DNA of 64,000 bases from Photorhabdus caribbeanensis. Lineage in GTDB: Bacteria; Pseudomonadota; Gammaproteobacteria; Enterobacterales; Enterobacteriaceae. The notes under the pieces are model-generated. The model had not been told where the DNA came from. It ran no database searches and saw only the letters and a list, made by a program, of their open reading frames with translations. The translations under genes and the position numbers were made by a program. Positions 1-8,874 of this stretch are shown here, piece after piece; the first letter of the stretch is position 1, and every line of letters begins with the position of its first letter. The stretch is taken from the NCBI RefSeq assembly GCF_018448885.1, contig NZ_RCWB01000008.1, positions 103,143 through 167,142 of the forward strand, read 5' to 3'.

Positions 1-676
1 TATTCTTCTGTATCTCGGAAATGTATATTGCCAATATTACATGTAGTGCTTATTTTTATATTGTTTTCTTATAGTGTATTAATCTGTTTTTCCGTTATAT
101 TAAAGTCAGAATAATTATATTAACAAGTTTATTTGTTAAAACGTTAAGTAACTATTCGGCAAAGTAATTGATGTTGATTATTAACTATCCTAGCTGACTT
201 TTTAAATATTACAAGAATTTGATGGTTTATATATGGAAAATAATGGAAATATAAATGGCGACAATAGAGTAATACTTCTTTAATCGGTTGTTAATATAGA
301 AGTTTTATAAATTACTTGGTTATGTTTTAATGATTTTGTTATTTATTTTTGAATGTGATAGTTTATCAATGATATTTTTATAATTATCATTAAATTTAAT
401 AATTGATTTTTATTGTGATTATATTGCTATATTATTTAAATGCTATTTCTTAAATAGCATATTTAACACTTTAATATGTTGATAATTAATCTGATTTTAA
501 TGATTGAATGTTGTATTTATCAATTGATCATATGATTTCCTTACGTTGTTTATCAATTCGTTTGGTTTCGGAAATAATAAGCAAAGATTTATTTCACTAG
601 AGATGAAGAAATGGCCCTAAGAAGAGGGCCATCTATTTATCTTCCTACAACAATAAAACATCTATTGGAAAAGATT
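1..676. other. AT-rich intergenic region without a recognisable gene
   Basis: Very AT-rich stretch with no open frame of convincing length or composition on either strand. It lies downstream of the minus-strand mltD. The only structure I can point to is the hairpin at 611-632. The rest may be a degraded region or the promoter zone of a gene beyond the left edge. Confidence 0.6.
611..632 (-). terminator. Hairpin terminator downstream of mltD
   Basis: Perfect 8-bp inverted repeat, ATGGCCCT / AGGGCCAT, with a 6-base loop, 45 bases past the mltD stop. The minus-strand side continues into a T-rich run (TTCTTCATCT). A rho-independent terminator is the simplest reading; the U-tract is imperfect. 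Confidence 0.6.
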
Positions 677-2041
677 TTAAGCTTCATCAGAAAATTCATT
701 GACATAGAGCGTTAACTCAATTCCTGGTTTGATATCTGTTGTTTTTATGCCATCGTTCCAGTTCATTAAATCCTTAATGTTGATACCGTGACGTTTAGCA
801 ATACTGGCAATTGAATCGCCTTGGCGTACACGGTAAATAATGGCATTGTCATTATTTACCCTTAATACTTGTCCAATTTTTAACAATTTGGCGGTTTTCA
901 GATTATTCATGCGTTGTAATTCGCGGGTGGAAACATTAAACCGCTTTGCAATAGCGGATAATGTATCACCTGAGCGAACTTTATATTGGCTCTGTTTACT
1001 CAATCGACGGTTGTTTTTAGCAACTTCCTGACGAATATTACTTAGGACGGTTTTATTTGCTAGCGAGTTTTTAAACTGATCAACTTTTGCCTTTGGCAAC
1101 ATGATGTAATGTGGACCGTTAGGCGATGTTACCCCTCGTTTATACCCAGGATTATAGGCTTTAATCGATGTCAGGGACATGCCAGCCAGTTCAGCGGCTT
1201 GAGATAGGGTGATTTGTTGACCAACATCAACTTGAGCAAGCGCCCGCTGGTTATTGGATTTTGGCAGCGTAATGCCATATTTATCGCTATTACGGATGAC
1301 ATCACTGAGCGCCAGAACTTTAGGCACATAGAGCGTAGTCTCCCGTGGTAGTGATAATGACCAGAAATCCGTTGGTTTACCTTTTATCTGGTTTTCTTTT
1401 ATTGCGCGCATAACACGGCCTTCGCCACTGTTATAAGCAGCAATAGTCAATAACCAGTCGCCATTGAACATTTTATTCAGGCGTTGTAACAGATTCAGGG
1501 CAGCCGTTGTTGATGCGGCAACGTCTCGGCGTGCATCGTACCATTTATCCTGAGTAAGACCGTAATTGCGGCCCGTATCCGGGACAATCTGCCACAGGCC
1601 GGCAGCCTTAGCGCGTGAGGTAGCATGCGGGTTAAAAGCACTCTCCACTATGGGTACCAGTACTAGTTCCATCGGCATATCGCGTTGCTTGATCTGCCTG
1701 ACTATCCAGTACATATACGGTTCAGCCCGTAAAGTTACATCGTGGAGATAGCTCTTGTTTTTCAGGTAATAATTTCGTTGTTCACGAACCCTGTAATTAT
1801 CAGGGATCTTCATCTTCAACTCATCACGGATGTATCCCCACAGCTCACGCTGAGCGCCAGAACCATCCTCTCCCCAGTAGGCAGCAAGCTGATCGGTATT
1901 ATCAGTTGCTGCTATCTTGCCTGTTTTTAGACTCGTTGAAGACGAATTCTGTGCCCGTTGTCCGGCTGTCGTCGACCAATCAGGCCCGGATTGACAGCCA
2001 ACCAGCAAGACAGATGCGAACAGAATCGCTTTTGTCTTCAT
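677..2041 (-). CDS. mltD: Membrane-bound lytic murein transglycosylase D
   Basis: Cleaves the MurNAc-GlcNAc bond of peptidoglycan with formation of 1,6-anhydro ends; acts as an outer-membrane lipoprotein on the periplasmic side. The 454 residues match the roughly 450 of the family. The N-terminus is a lipoprotein signal with the lipobox LVGC, lipidated Cys at residue 16. The SLT domain carries the motif VESAFNPHA with catalytic Glu133, followed by AAGLWQIVP. Two C-terminal LysM repeats (starting near residues 353 and 403, YKVRSGDTLSAIAKRF and YRVRQGDSIASIAKRH) bind glycan. The next gene upstream on the same strand is gloB, 71 bases away, as in other enterobacteria. No clear Shine-Dalgarno precedes the ATG, but the signal peptide fixes the start. 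Confidence 0.96.
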   Translation of the reverse strand: MKTKAILFASVLLVGCQSGPDWSTTAGQRAQNSSSTSLKTGKIAATDNTDQLAAYWGEDGSGAQRELWGYIRDELKMKIPDNYRVREQRNYYLKNKSYLHDVTLRAEPYMYWIVRQIKQRDMPMELVLVPIVESAFNPHATSRAKAAGLWQIVPDTGRNYGLTQDKWYDARRDVAASTTAALNLLQRLNKMFNGDWLLTIAAYNSGEGRVMRAIKENQIKGKPTDFWSLSLPRETTLYVPKVLALSDVIRNSDKYGITLPKSNNQRALAQVDVGQQITLSQAAELAGMSLTSIKAYNPGYKRGVTSPNGPHYIMLPKAKVDQFKNSLANKTVLSNIRQEVAKNNRRLSKQSQYKVRSGDTLSAIAKRFNVSTRELQRMNNLKTAKLLKIGQVLRVNNDNAIIYRVRQGDSIASIAKRHGINIKDLMNWNDGIKTTDIKPGIELTLYVNEFSDEA

Positions 2042-2112
2042 AATTAATTTTTATGGTTGTTTAAAAGACGACCAATAATACTTATCTTGGCTTGATATAG
2101 CAACTCTCTCAA

Positions 2113-2865
2113 TCAAAATTGATCTTTTTGTCTTCTTAGCTGACGGAAAACGGCGGAAAGCGGTTGAGAGTTGGGGACAATTCCAATATTTCTTTGTAAA
2201 TCAACATCATCACATTTTAAAAAAATATTAATTTTTTTCTCGGTTTGTAATGTGGTTGGTACTGTTGGTTGATTGTTTTCCCTCATTTGAGTTACTTTTT
2301 GCTGATATTCGCTGATAGTCTGATTGGGTAAAACAGCATGAGCAAATTTCATATTAGGAACGGTATATTCATGGGCGCAACAGATCAGTGTGTCATCGGG
2401 CAGTTCAGCTATTTTACTTAGAGATGTATACATCTGTTCAGCGGTTCCTTCAAAGAGGCGGCCGCAACCACCAGAGAACAAAGTATCCCCACAAAAGAGG
2501 TAAGGTGCTTGATAAAAAGCAATATGTCCCAGAGTATGGCCTGGAATGTCGATGATCTGGAAAGAAAAGTGACCGAAATGGATGCTGTCGCCGCCATGTA
2601 CTATTATCGTGGCGCCTTTGCTCTCGGTTTCTTTTGGACCGTATACTGGTAGCTCAGGGAATCGCTCAATAATTCCAGGAACGCCGCCAACATGATCGTG
2701 ATGATGATGGGTAAGTAAAATTGCATCGGGTATCCAGCCGCGGGATTTTAAAGTATCAAGAACAGGTTGTGATTCTGCCGGATCAACGATTACAGCATGT
2801 CTATTTTCGTCACAAAGTAACCAAATGTAATTATCCGAAAGGGCAGAAATGCTGATAAGCTCCAT
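2113..2865 (-). CDS. gloB: Hydroxyacylglutathione hydrolase (glyoxalase II)
   Basis: Hydrolyses S-D-lactoylglutathione to D-lactate and glutathione, the second step of methylglyoxal detoxification, in the cytoplasm. Metallo-beta-lactamase fold with the binuclear metal motif [10 protein letters not shown] at residues 52-61, later metal ligands in [12 protein letters not shown] and [18 protein letters not shown], and the C-terminal substrate-binding CCAHEYT region. Its 250 residues agree with the family. AGAGG precedes the ATG by about 7 bases. It is divergent from the methyltransferase gene (42-base gap), so the two probably share a promoter region. Confidence 0.96.
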   Translation of the reverse strand: MELISISALSDNYIWLLCDENRHAVIVDPAESQPVLDTLKSRGWIPDAILLTHHHHDHVGGVPGIIERFPELPVYGPKETESKGATIIVHGGDSIHFGHFSFQIIDIPGHTLGHIAFYQAPYLFCGDTLFSGGCGRLFEGTAEQMYTSLSKIAELPDDTLICCAHEYTVPNMKFAHAVLPNQTISEYQQKVTQMRENNQPTVPTTLQTEKKINIFLKCDDVDLQRNIGIVPNSQPLSAVFRQLRRQKDQF

Positions 2866-2907
2866 TGTATACCTCTTATTAACAGCGGGTTATAAGGAAA
2901 AGAAGCC

Positions 2908-3624
2908 ATGAAATCTGCACATACAATACAGAATATAAATCCCCCGGCTTCTTGGGCTGATTTACCTTGGGGGGAGTATTACCGTGCCGCTTTGGAGTGT
3001 CAATTACAACCTTGGTGGCCGAAAATATTTGGTTTCCACCTGCTGAAAGTCGGTAATTTGAGTGCCGAAATTGACAGCAAAGAGTGTCCGATTTTTAATC
3101 AGACCAATGTGGGTAAGGAAGGCAAGAATATGCATGTGATTACTGATCCTTACCATCTACCGTTTGAAGAAAAGTCCGTTGATGCTTGTTTGCTGAGTCA
3201 TATGCTGGCTTACAGCGCCGATCCCCATCGTCTTTTACGGGAAGTTGACCGGGTGATGATTGATGATGGTTGGCTCATTATCAGTGGTTTTAATTCATTG
3301 AGTTTGCTTGGTTTGGGAAAATTAGTGCCGGGATTATGGCGTCATCAGCCCTATTGCAGTCGGATGTTCTCCCTGATGCGCCAACTTGATTGGTTGAGTT
3401 TGCTTAATTATGAAGTGGTGTACCGTGATAGTTTTCAAGTATTGCCCTGGCGAAATGAAACGGGTTTTGTTAATCGGCGCCTGTCTGCATTAGGGTGTGT
3501 CAGTCTGATTATTGCCCGCAAACGCACATTGCCATTAACACTAAACCAGATGAAAGTGACATTATTAAAGCCTAAATTGGGCAGTGCTGTTGGTGTAACA
3601 AAATGTTACCGAAAGCGCAGTTAA
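2908..3624 (+). CDS. yafS: SAM-dependent methyltransferase, YafS-like
   Basis: Class I methyltransferase-like protein of 238 residues. The middle contains the usual late Rossmann features: a stretch ending [20 protein letters not shown] (around residues 83-102), then [25 protein letters not shown], typical of the Methyltransf_11 family. The SAM-binding glycine motif is weak. In enterobacteria the gene between gloB and rnhA is yafS, and order supports that name; substrate is not known. Its stop overlaps the convergent rnhA stop by four bases. Confidence 0.8.
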   Translation: MKSAHTIQNINPPASWADLPWGEYYRAALECQLQPWWPKIFGFHLLKVGNLSAEIDSKECPIFNQTNVGKEGKNMHVITDPYHLPFEEKSVDACLLSHMLAYSADPHRLLREVDRVMIDDGWLIISGFNSLSLLGLGKLVPGLWRHQPYCSRMFSLMRQLDWLSLLNYEVVYRDSFQVLPWRNETGFVNRRLSALGCVSLIIARKRTLPLTLNQMKVTLLKPKLGSAVGVTKCYRKRS

Positions 3625-4091
3625 TCTCTATTTTCGAGATATCCAGTGTCGGTTTCTGTTGGTGAGTTTGCTGCGGTACGGGCTAATTCGTCACAACGTT
3701 CATTTTCATCATGTCCGGCGTGGCCTTTGACCCATAGCCAATCAATGTCATGGCGGCTAATGGCTTGATCAAGGCGTTGCCATAAATCGACATTACTGAC
3801 CGGAGATTTATCTGCTTTACGCCAGCCGCGTTTTTTCCAGTTATGAATCCATTGTGTAATGCCTTGACGCACATATTGGCTGTCGGTGGTTAAAACAATT
3901 TTACAAGGGCGAGTCAGTGTTTCCAGGCCAATAATTGCTGCCATGAGCTCCATTCTGTTGTTGGTTGTATGGTAAAAACCTTCGCTAAGGGTTTTTTCGT
4001 GTTGTTGATAACGTAATAACACACCGTAGCCCCCAGGCCCCGGATTGCCGAGACAAGATCCATCGGTGAAAATTTCTACCTGCTTGCTCAT
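3621..4091 (-). CDS. rnhA: Ribonuclease HI
   Basis: Degrades the RNA strand of RNA:DNA hybrids in the cytoplasm. The sequence from [13 protein letters not shown] aligns with the classic RNase HI start, with catalytic Asp10 (FTDGS), Glu48 (NNRMEL), Asp70 (TTDSQY) and the Asp in [10 protein letters not shown] chose the ATG at 4091 (156 residues, against 155 in E. coli). A longer frame to 4115 would need a TTG codon and adds eight residues not seen in the family. Divergent from dnaQ across about 57 bases, the usual rnhA-dnaQ arrangement with overlapping promoters. Confidence 0.95.
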   Translation of the reverse strand: MSKQVEIFTDGSCLGNPGPGGYGVLLRYQQHEKTLSEGFYHTTNNRMELMAAIIGLETLTRPCKIVLTTDSQYVRQGITQWIHNWKKRGWRKADKSPVSNVDLWQRLDQAISRHDIDWLWVKGHAGHDENERCDELARTAANSPTETDTGYLENRD

Positions 4092-4148
4092 ATCTGGTAG
4101 ACTCTGCTTATTCAATTCAAAACCCTAAGTCTGACATAAAAAGGCATT

Positions 4149-4895
4149 ATGAGCACGGCAATTACACGACAAGTTGTTCTTGATACCGAAACTACCGGTA
4201 TGAATAAATTAGGTGTTCACTATGAAGGGCACAAAATTATTGAAATTGGGGCTGTGGAGGTTATTAACCGTCGTTTAACTGGACGCCATTTTCATGTCTA
4301 TATTCAACCGGACAGATTGGTCGATCCTGAAGCATTTGAAGTGCATGGGATCAGTGATGAATTTTTGCAGGATAAACCGCTGTTTGCTGATATTGCAGAT
4401 GAGTTTATTGAATTTATTCGCGGCGCCGAATTGATCATCCATAACGCTCCCTTCGATATCGGCTTTATCGATTATGAGTTTGGCAAGCTGGATCGTGATA
4501 TTCCGCCGACTGCGGATTTCTGTAAGATTACTGATAGCTTACAACTTGCGAGAGGGCTATTTCCAGGAAAAAGAAATAACCTTGATGCGTTATGTGATCG
4601 TTATGATATAGACAATTCTAAACGAACCTTACATGGCGCGTTGCTCGATGCCGAGATATTGGCTGATGTCTATTTGATAATGACAGGCGGTCAGACTTCC
4701 CTTGCTTTTTCAATGGAAGGGGAAATTGCTGGCGGTGCGAATGCTGCTGAAATACAGCGTGTTACCCGGCCTCAAACGGCATTAAAAGTCGTTTATGCAA
4801 CGGATGAAGAACTCGCCGCTCACGAATCCAGATTGGATTTAGTTGAGAAGAAGGGCGGGAGCTGTTTATGGCGTATAAATTCTGGACAGAGTTAA
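4149..4895 (+). CDS. dnaQ: DNA polymerase III epsilon subunit (3'-5' proofreading exonuclease)
   Basis: Proofreading subunit of the replicative polymerase core. DEDDh exonuclease motifs are all visible: Exo I DTETTG with Asp12 and Glu14, Exo II HNAPFDIGF, and Exo III HGALLDAEILADVY with the His and Asp. The 248 residues are close to the 243 of E. coli. The C-terminal tail (after residue 190) is the segment that binds the alpha subunit. AAGG lies just upstream of the ATG. Followed by the tRNA-Asp gene. Confidence 0.96.
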   Translation: MSTAITRQVVLDTETTGMNKLGVHYEGHKIIEIGAVEVINRRLTGRHFHVYIQPDRLVDPEAFEVHGISDEFLQDKPLFADIADEFIEFIRGAELIIHNAPFDIGFIDYEFGKLDRDIPPTADFCKITDSLQLARGLFPGKRNNLDALCDRYDIDNSKRTLHGALLDAEILADVYLIMTGGQTSLAFSMEGEIAGGANAAEIQRVTRPQTALKVVYATDEELAAHESRLDLVEKKGGSCLWRINSGQS

Positions 4896-4966
4896 CATAA
4901 AATTGCGGATAAATCACCTTTTGGGGTGGAAAATTGATCAAATGCGCCACTTTGTTATAAAAGATA

Positions 4967-4995
4967 TTGACGGAATGATCTTGGATTCGTAATAT
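4967..4995 (+). promoter_or_regulatory. Sigma-70 promoter of the tRNA-Asp gene
   Basis: TTGACG (-35) and TAATAT (-10) are separated by exactly 17 bases, about 30 bases before the tRNA. The following CACCCCG stretch is GC-rich, as expected for the discriminator of a stringently controlled stable-RNA promoter. Start site not determined. Confidence 0.75.
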
Positions 4996-5024
4996 TCACC
5001 CCGTTCTCAACCAGAACGCTGCGC

Positions 5025-5101
5025 GGTGCGGTAGTTCAGTCGGTTAGAATACCGGCCTGTCACGCCGGGGGTCGCGGGTTCGAGTCCCGTCCGCACCGCC
5101 A
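5025..5101 (+). tRNA. aspT: tRNA-Asp (anticodon GUC)
   Basis: A 77-base cloverleaf: acceptor GGTGCGG pairs with CCGCACC, D-arm region GTTCAGTCGGTTAGAAT, anticodon loop CTGTCAC with GTC at 5059-5061, T-arm GGGTTCGAGTCCC, and encoded CCA at 5099-5101. It differs from the E. coli sequence mainly in compensated stem pairs. tRNA-Asp is a known integration target in Photorhabdus, and accessory DNA begins right after it, but I see no second copy of the tRNA 3' end in the window. Confidence 0.97.
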
Positions 5102-5111
5102 AAGATTTCTA

Positions 5112-5140
5112 AGCCCTGGGAGTTGCCCGGGGCTTTTTTA
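5112..5140 (+). terminator. Rho-independent terminator of tRNA-Asp
   Basis: Nine-base-pair GC-rich stem AGCCCTGGG / CCCGGGGCT (one G-T pair) with a 5-base loop, followed by TTTTTTA. Sits ten bases after the CCA end. Confidence 0.9.
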
Positions 5141-5242
5141 TTTGTACTTATATCTTGTTTGTTCGTACTTACATCATGCAGTAATCTCTCGATAGACAAT
5201 ATAGATGATAATGAAATTGCATTAAAATAAGACATACAGATG

Positions 5243-5509
5243 TTACCAGCTTTCTATACAGCTTGTTTCTGCAACTTTTATTAAGAATTTATTCTCTTTA
5301 CCAGGTCTATAGCGTGATGGCCAAATATCCGATGGATGTAAACCTAATTCAGTCGCGATTAATGCTTCTCCCTTTGGCCACGGGCGATGTAATGCATTAC
5401 TTAGCGTCGATGATGCTAAGCCAGCTTTACGAGAAACGGCTGAAAGATTTGTTCCTTGTTTTCTCAGTGCTGCAATAATATCTGCCGGATGCCAGTCTTG
5501 AATACCCAT
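5243..5509 (-). CDS. Ner/Nlp-family helix-turn-helix regulator
   Basis: Small DNA-binding protein of 88 residues from MGIQDWHPADIIAAL. The Ner/SfsB signature is clear: DWHPADIIAALRKQGTNLSA, then the helix-turn-helix AGLASSTLSNALHRPWP and GLHPSDIWPSRY. Family members are phage Mu Ner repressors and the chromosomal Nlp (SfsB). I chose the ATG at 5509 because GGAG lies 7 bases upstream and the family starts there; a longer frame to 5608 is not family-like. Alone behind the tRNA, it could be the Nlp regulator or a remnant of a prophage once integrated here. Targets unknown. Confidence 0.85.
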   Translation of the reverse strand: MGIQDWHPADIIAALRKQGTNLSAVSRKAGLASSTLSNALHRPWPKGEALIATELGLHPSDIWPSRYRPGKENKFLIKVAETSCIESW

Positions 5510-6114
5510 AAATAATCTCCAAGTTTTTATTGTGAGAAAAACATTGATAATAGATAAATTATCAATGTCTTGCTGTTTGGTAGTAATTGGGTGCAGATTA
5601 TCGATCAAGGTTAATTGAATAGGCTATCGGAGAGAATACTGAATAATATATCGATTGTTTTATAACAGAATATTCCCTATATATTGGAGGTGTTTTTTGT
5701 GAATGTAAAGAGCATTATTATTATCGGCGAAAAATATTCTTAGCTTAATAACCTAAATAACTAATAGTTGCTTATGAATACTTTTTGCTATCTTTCAGAA
5801 AATTTATTAACGGTAGTAAATATTACATTTACATAAATATGGAGAAATCCCTTATCTTTTGCAAACCACGATTCTGGGATTTTATTTCATATATACCCGT
5901 CATCTTTCAAGTTGCCTCTTTGTTAGCTGCACTCATTCACCCCGGTAACATAGTTGTCTAGCTCCCGGGGATTCGCTCCCTTGCCGTCGCGATGCATCTT
6001 GAAATCTATAAGGTATATCATCTGGCTGAGTCGTGGCATAATTAGTTTAATAGGTTCATATTTGGATTTTATAATATTATTGCCTTTATAATAATTTTAA
6101 TATAAAGATGAGAT
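5510..6114. other. Intergenic region between Ner-like gene and LuxR cluster
   Basis: AT-rich, no convincing gene. It holds the MITE-like element listed separately at 5891-6018 and the promoter region of the ner-like gene. The 3' side is the downstream region of the minus-strand LuxR genes. Confidence 0.6.
5891..6018. repeat. MITE-like palindromic element (~128 bp)
   Basis: Imperfect terminal inverted repeats: left end ATATACC...CTTTCAAG and right end CTTGAAATCTATAAGGTATAT, whose reverse complement matches with a few changes. The interior is markedly more GC-rich than its surroundings (CCCCGGTAACATAG, GCTCCCGGGGATTCGC) and non-coding. From general memory, short repeats with CATCTTTCAAGTTGC ends are abundant in Photorhabdus and Xenorhabdus intergenic regions; a copy count would confirm it. 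Confidence 0.6.
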
Positions 6115-6783
6115 TTATAAATAAGGAAATAACAATCTCTCTGGTATATAAAGGTTAAAATTATTTATACGGCAATACTCCTCAAATTGAGAATCAGAAT
6201 TCACTTTTAGTTTCTGGTATGTTTTTTCTATCTGGTTTTTTACCGATTGATAAGGAATATTGAGTCTCTCACTGATTTCCTTTTTGCTATGTTTTGCCAG
6301 AAATAGGAAAATAATTTCCCACTCTTGTTGGGAAAATTTTTCTGAGGGAGAGCAAAACATAATGGAAGGTGGCAATTTTCCATTGAAAAACTCTTTTAAA
6401 GAAAGCGCTTCCGCTTTTCGTCCATGGAAAATAATGCCAATACACTCATTATCTTCATTATAAAATGGGAATTTCTCGAAGAAATAGGAACAAAGATGTT
6501 TTTCTTTGCCAAATCTATGTGTTTCTAATGAGCATACACTTTTTTCCAAGCGCATGACTGTTCTGTCATGTCGTTGAAAGTGCTCTTCAAAGATTGCTCC
6601 AGCCCAAGGTAATTCACAATCAAAACGCCCTTCGACGTTCAAGTTAAGCGGAATATCTTGTAGCATAGCCATTGCTTTATTTTCATAAATAAAGCAAGTG
6701 CTTTTGTCTTTAATGCCCCAAGGATCATGGCTATGTTTTATGGTGTTTATTATCTGTGCTGATATATTATTCGTTGGTTTCAT
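6115..6783 (-). CDS. PAS-LuxR type transcriptional regulator (third of cluster)
   Basis: 222 residues: N-terminal PAS-like sensor (residues about 12-135, with the family hallmark HDPWGIKDKSTCFIYENKAM) and C-terminal LuxR/GerE helix-turn-helix (about 150-200, SQQEWEIIFLFLAKHSKKEI then LNIPYQSVKNQIEKTYQKL). These match Photorhabdus PAS4-LuxR solos, thought to sense small eukaryotic or hormone-like ligands rather than acyl-homoserine lactone; ligand here unknown. It follows the second LuxR gene by 17 bases, so the two are likely cotranscribed. The HTH lacks the usual TVxxH pattern (SVKNQ instead). Confidence 0.85.
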   Translation of the reverse strand: MKPTNNISAQIINTIKHSHDPWGIKDKSTCFIYENKAMAMLQDIPLNLNVEGRFDCELPWAGAIFEEHFQRHDRTVMRLEKSVCSLETHRFGKEKHLCSYFFEKFPFYNEDNECIGIIFHGRKAEALSLKEFFNGKLPPSIMFCSPSEKFSQQEWEIIFLFLAKHSKKEISERLNIPYQSVKNQIEKTYQKLKVNSDSQFEEYCRINNFNLYIPERLLFPYL

Positions 6784-6800
6784 CTGTTTTATTTACCACA

Positions 6801-7484
6801 TTATATAAACATTTTACTACCAGGTTTTAAAAATCTCTCAGGGACATAGAGATCAAAATCATTAAGGCGGCAGTATTCATCCAATTGTTGACCGGAATTA
6901 ATACCAATTTTCTTGTATATCCGTAACATATGCGTTTCTACTGTGCGATAAGAAATATTCAGTATTCGCCCGATCTGTTTACTGGTGTATTTCTGTAAAA
7001 ATAGAAAAATGACATCCCATTCCCGTTGAGTAAATAGATCAGAAGGAGGCTGGAACATGATAGAACCGGGGAGTTTGCCATAAAAAAAGCGGGTCAGAGA
7101 ATAGGCTTCGGCTTTCCAGGCATGGAAAATGACACCGACACATTGATTATCTTCATTATAAAATGGAAACTTTTCGAAGAAATAGGAGGAAAGTAATTTT
7201 TCTTTACCATATAAATGGGTTTCTAATGAGCATATTCTTTGTTCTGCTTGCATTACCGCTCTGTCATGGATCTGAAATTGTTCTGCAAAAGCGGCGCCTT
7301 CCCAAGGCAGATCATTGTCTAGACGTCCTTCTACATTAAAACCTCGGGGAAGATCGCGCAACATAGCCATTGCCTTGTTTTCATAGATAAAACGGGAACT
7401 TTGATCTTTTATGCCCCAGGGTTCATGACTGGTTTCCATTAGATTGATAATTTGAGGCGATACGGTTAATTTTTTATAACTCAC
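6801..7484 (-). CDS. PAS-LuxR type transcriptional regulator (second of cluster)
   Basis: 227 residues, the same PAS-like N-terminus (SHEPWGIKDQSSRFIYENK) and a canonical LuxR HTH: FTQREWDVIFLFLQKYTSKQ, then ILNISYRTVETHMLRIYKKI. Strongly similar to the neighbour at 6115 over the whole length, so they are tandem duplicates. The start is GTG at 7484 with AGGA about 10 bases upstream; no in-frame ATG lies nearby upstream. No acyl-homoserine-lactone binding domain is seen. Regulon not predictable. Confidence 0.85.
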   Translation of the reverse strand: MSYKKLTVSPQIINLMETSHEPWGIKDQSSRFIYENKAMAMLRDLPRGFNVEGRLDNDLPWEGAAFAEQFQIHDRAVMQAEQRICSLETHLYGKEKLLSSYFFEKFPFYNEDNQCVGVIFHAWKAEAYSLTRFFYGKLPGSIMFQPPSDLFTQREWDVIFLFLQKYTSKQIGRILNISYRTVETHMLRIYKKIGINSGQQLDEYCRLNDFDLYVPERFLKPGSKMFI

Positions 7485-7544
7485 AACATAATTCCTATTG
7501 TTATTGGAGAAATATCTGGAACTTAGATTTTAATTAATGGGAAG

Positions 7545-8234
7545 CTATAACTCTTGGCTGCCAGTAGCGACGAACCTTTCTGGAATATATAGATCAAACT
7601 TATTTGCTTTGCAGAAATCGTCTAATTCTATATGCAGCGGTAGATCAAATTTTCGGTAAATTGACTGAATATGGTTAATGGCTTCTTCTGTACTTATCAT
7701 TAATGTTTCGCTGATACTCTCTTCGTCCAGTGAGCGAAGAGCTAAAAAAAGAACTTCCCATTCAGTTTGAGTCAATATGTCGTTAGGGGGGGTAAATTCC
7801 AGAGCTGCTGGAGATACTTTTTCATGATAGTAAGCAATAGAAAAATTTTGAACTTTGGACATATGAAAAGTAATGCCGATACAGTTCCCATTTTCATCAC
7901 AAAGTGGGTATTTACTACAGCGATAGGTTTGCTTGACTTTATTTTCCCCAAATAGATGGGTCTCAAGTGAAGTGACCGTTTTCATGGTTTGCATCACTTT
8001 TTGATCTTGGCGACAATATTCTTCTGCATACTCCGCAATAGGTAAGGGCAGTTCCTTTGCTGAAAGCCCAGTAATCTCGAAATCTTCGGGCAGATTGAGC
8101 AGTTGGTAAAAAGCAGGATTTGCATATATAAATCTTGATTGGCGATCTTTCGCGCCCCAAGGCTCATTACTTTTTTCCCACATGTAAATTAATTGCGGAG
8201 TGATATTACTTGGTCTGTTTTTGATATTTGACAT
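7545..8234 (-). CDS. PAS-LuxR type transcriptional regulator (first of cluster)
   Basis: 229 residues with the PAS-like segment SNEPWGAKDRQSRFIYANPA and a C-terminal region where the LuxR HTH is eroded: LTQTEWEVLFLALRSLDEES, then LMISTEEAINHIQSIYRKFD, lacking the usual V-x-T-H recognition pattern. It is the most divergent of the three and the first in transcription order. It may bind DNA differently, or modulate its two neighbours. ATG preceded by AGGG. The 640-base gap upstream would contain the cluster promoter. Confidence 0.8.
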   Translation of the reverse strand: MSNIKNRPSNITPQLIYMWEKSNEPWGAKDRQSRFIYANPAFYQLLNLPEDFEITGLSAKELPLPIAEYAEEYCRQDQKVMQTMKTVTSLETHLFGENKVKQTYRCSKYPLCDENGNCIGITFHMSKVQNFSIAYYHEKVSPAALEFTPPNDILTQTEWEVLFLALRSLDEESISETLMISTEEAINHIQSIYRKFDLPLHIELDDFCKANKFDLYIPERFVATGSQEL

Positions 8235-8874
8235 GAAAATGCCCTAGTTGTTAATTAAGTAGTCATCTGCGTGTCTATTTTATATGTTCTATTTAAAATA
8301 ACCTGATTATATAATGGAATGCAATAATTAATTTGCCAAAAAATAATATTTTTTTATTTTATCTATATCTGTTAATCAAATTGCTTATTATTTTTGGTAA
8401 AAATATCATCATATAAGAAAATATAACTACAAGTATTATTTTATCTTAAATTATTTATTTGGTTATTGATGTTAAAATAACATTGGTTTTTGATTGGAGT
8501 TTTTTTTCTGTATTCACTTTTGATAAATCAAATTATTAAGAGATCATTAGCATATAATTAGGATCAATATAAACAATCAATTTAATCGCTGAAAATTGCT
8601 ATAAATTAAGAATATGTCTCGTTTAATGGGTTGTTTTATCTCTTGATTTACAACTAATAGCTGTGTTTAATTCATTAATCCCTTTATATGTGCCATGAGT
8701 GTGTTTATTACTCTGATGACGCCGAAATTTATATAGAGCCATAAGGTAAATCAAAGAATTGCCGTTCAGATGAAATTAAGATAGTTTCCCGGTAGTTGGC
8801 TTTAAAGATTGCGGTTTGTACGCGGTGCTGAGAAAATTATCCCCTAAACGTTTTTATCCCACTTGGAGTAGAAA
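8235..8874. other. Divergent intergenic region between LuxR cluster and tktA
   Basis: About 640 bases, strongly AT-rich, no convincing coding frame. It must hold the promoters of both the LuxR cluster (minus) and tktA (plus). I could not assign a unique sigma-70 site by eye. A Shine-Dalgarno TTGGAG lies just before the tktA ATG. Confidence 0.6.

Noticed and set aside
4092..4115. Longer rnhA start at 4115
   Set aside because: It needs a TTG codon and adds eight residues not seen in RNase HI; the ATG at 4091 gives the family start [11 protein letters not shown] with Asp10 in place.
5025..5101. tRNA-Asp as left end of one island reaching through the toxin region
   Set aside because: Core genes tktA, epd, pgk and fbaA lie between the tRNA and the toxins, no integrase is seen, and I found no second copy of the tRNA 3' end.
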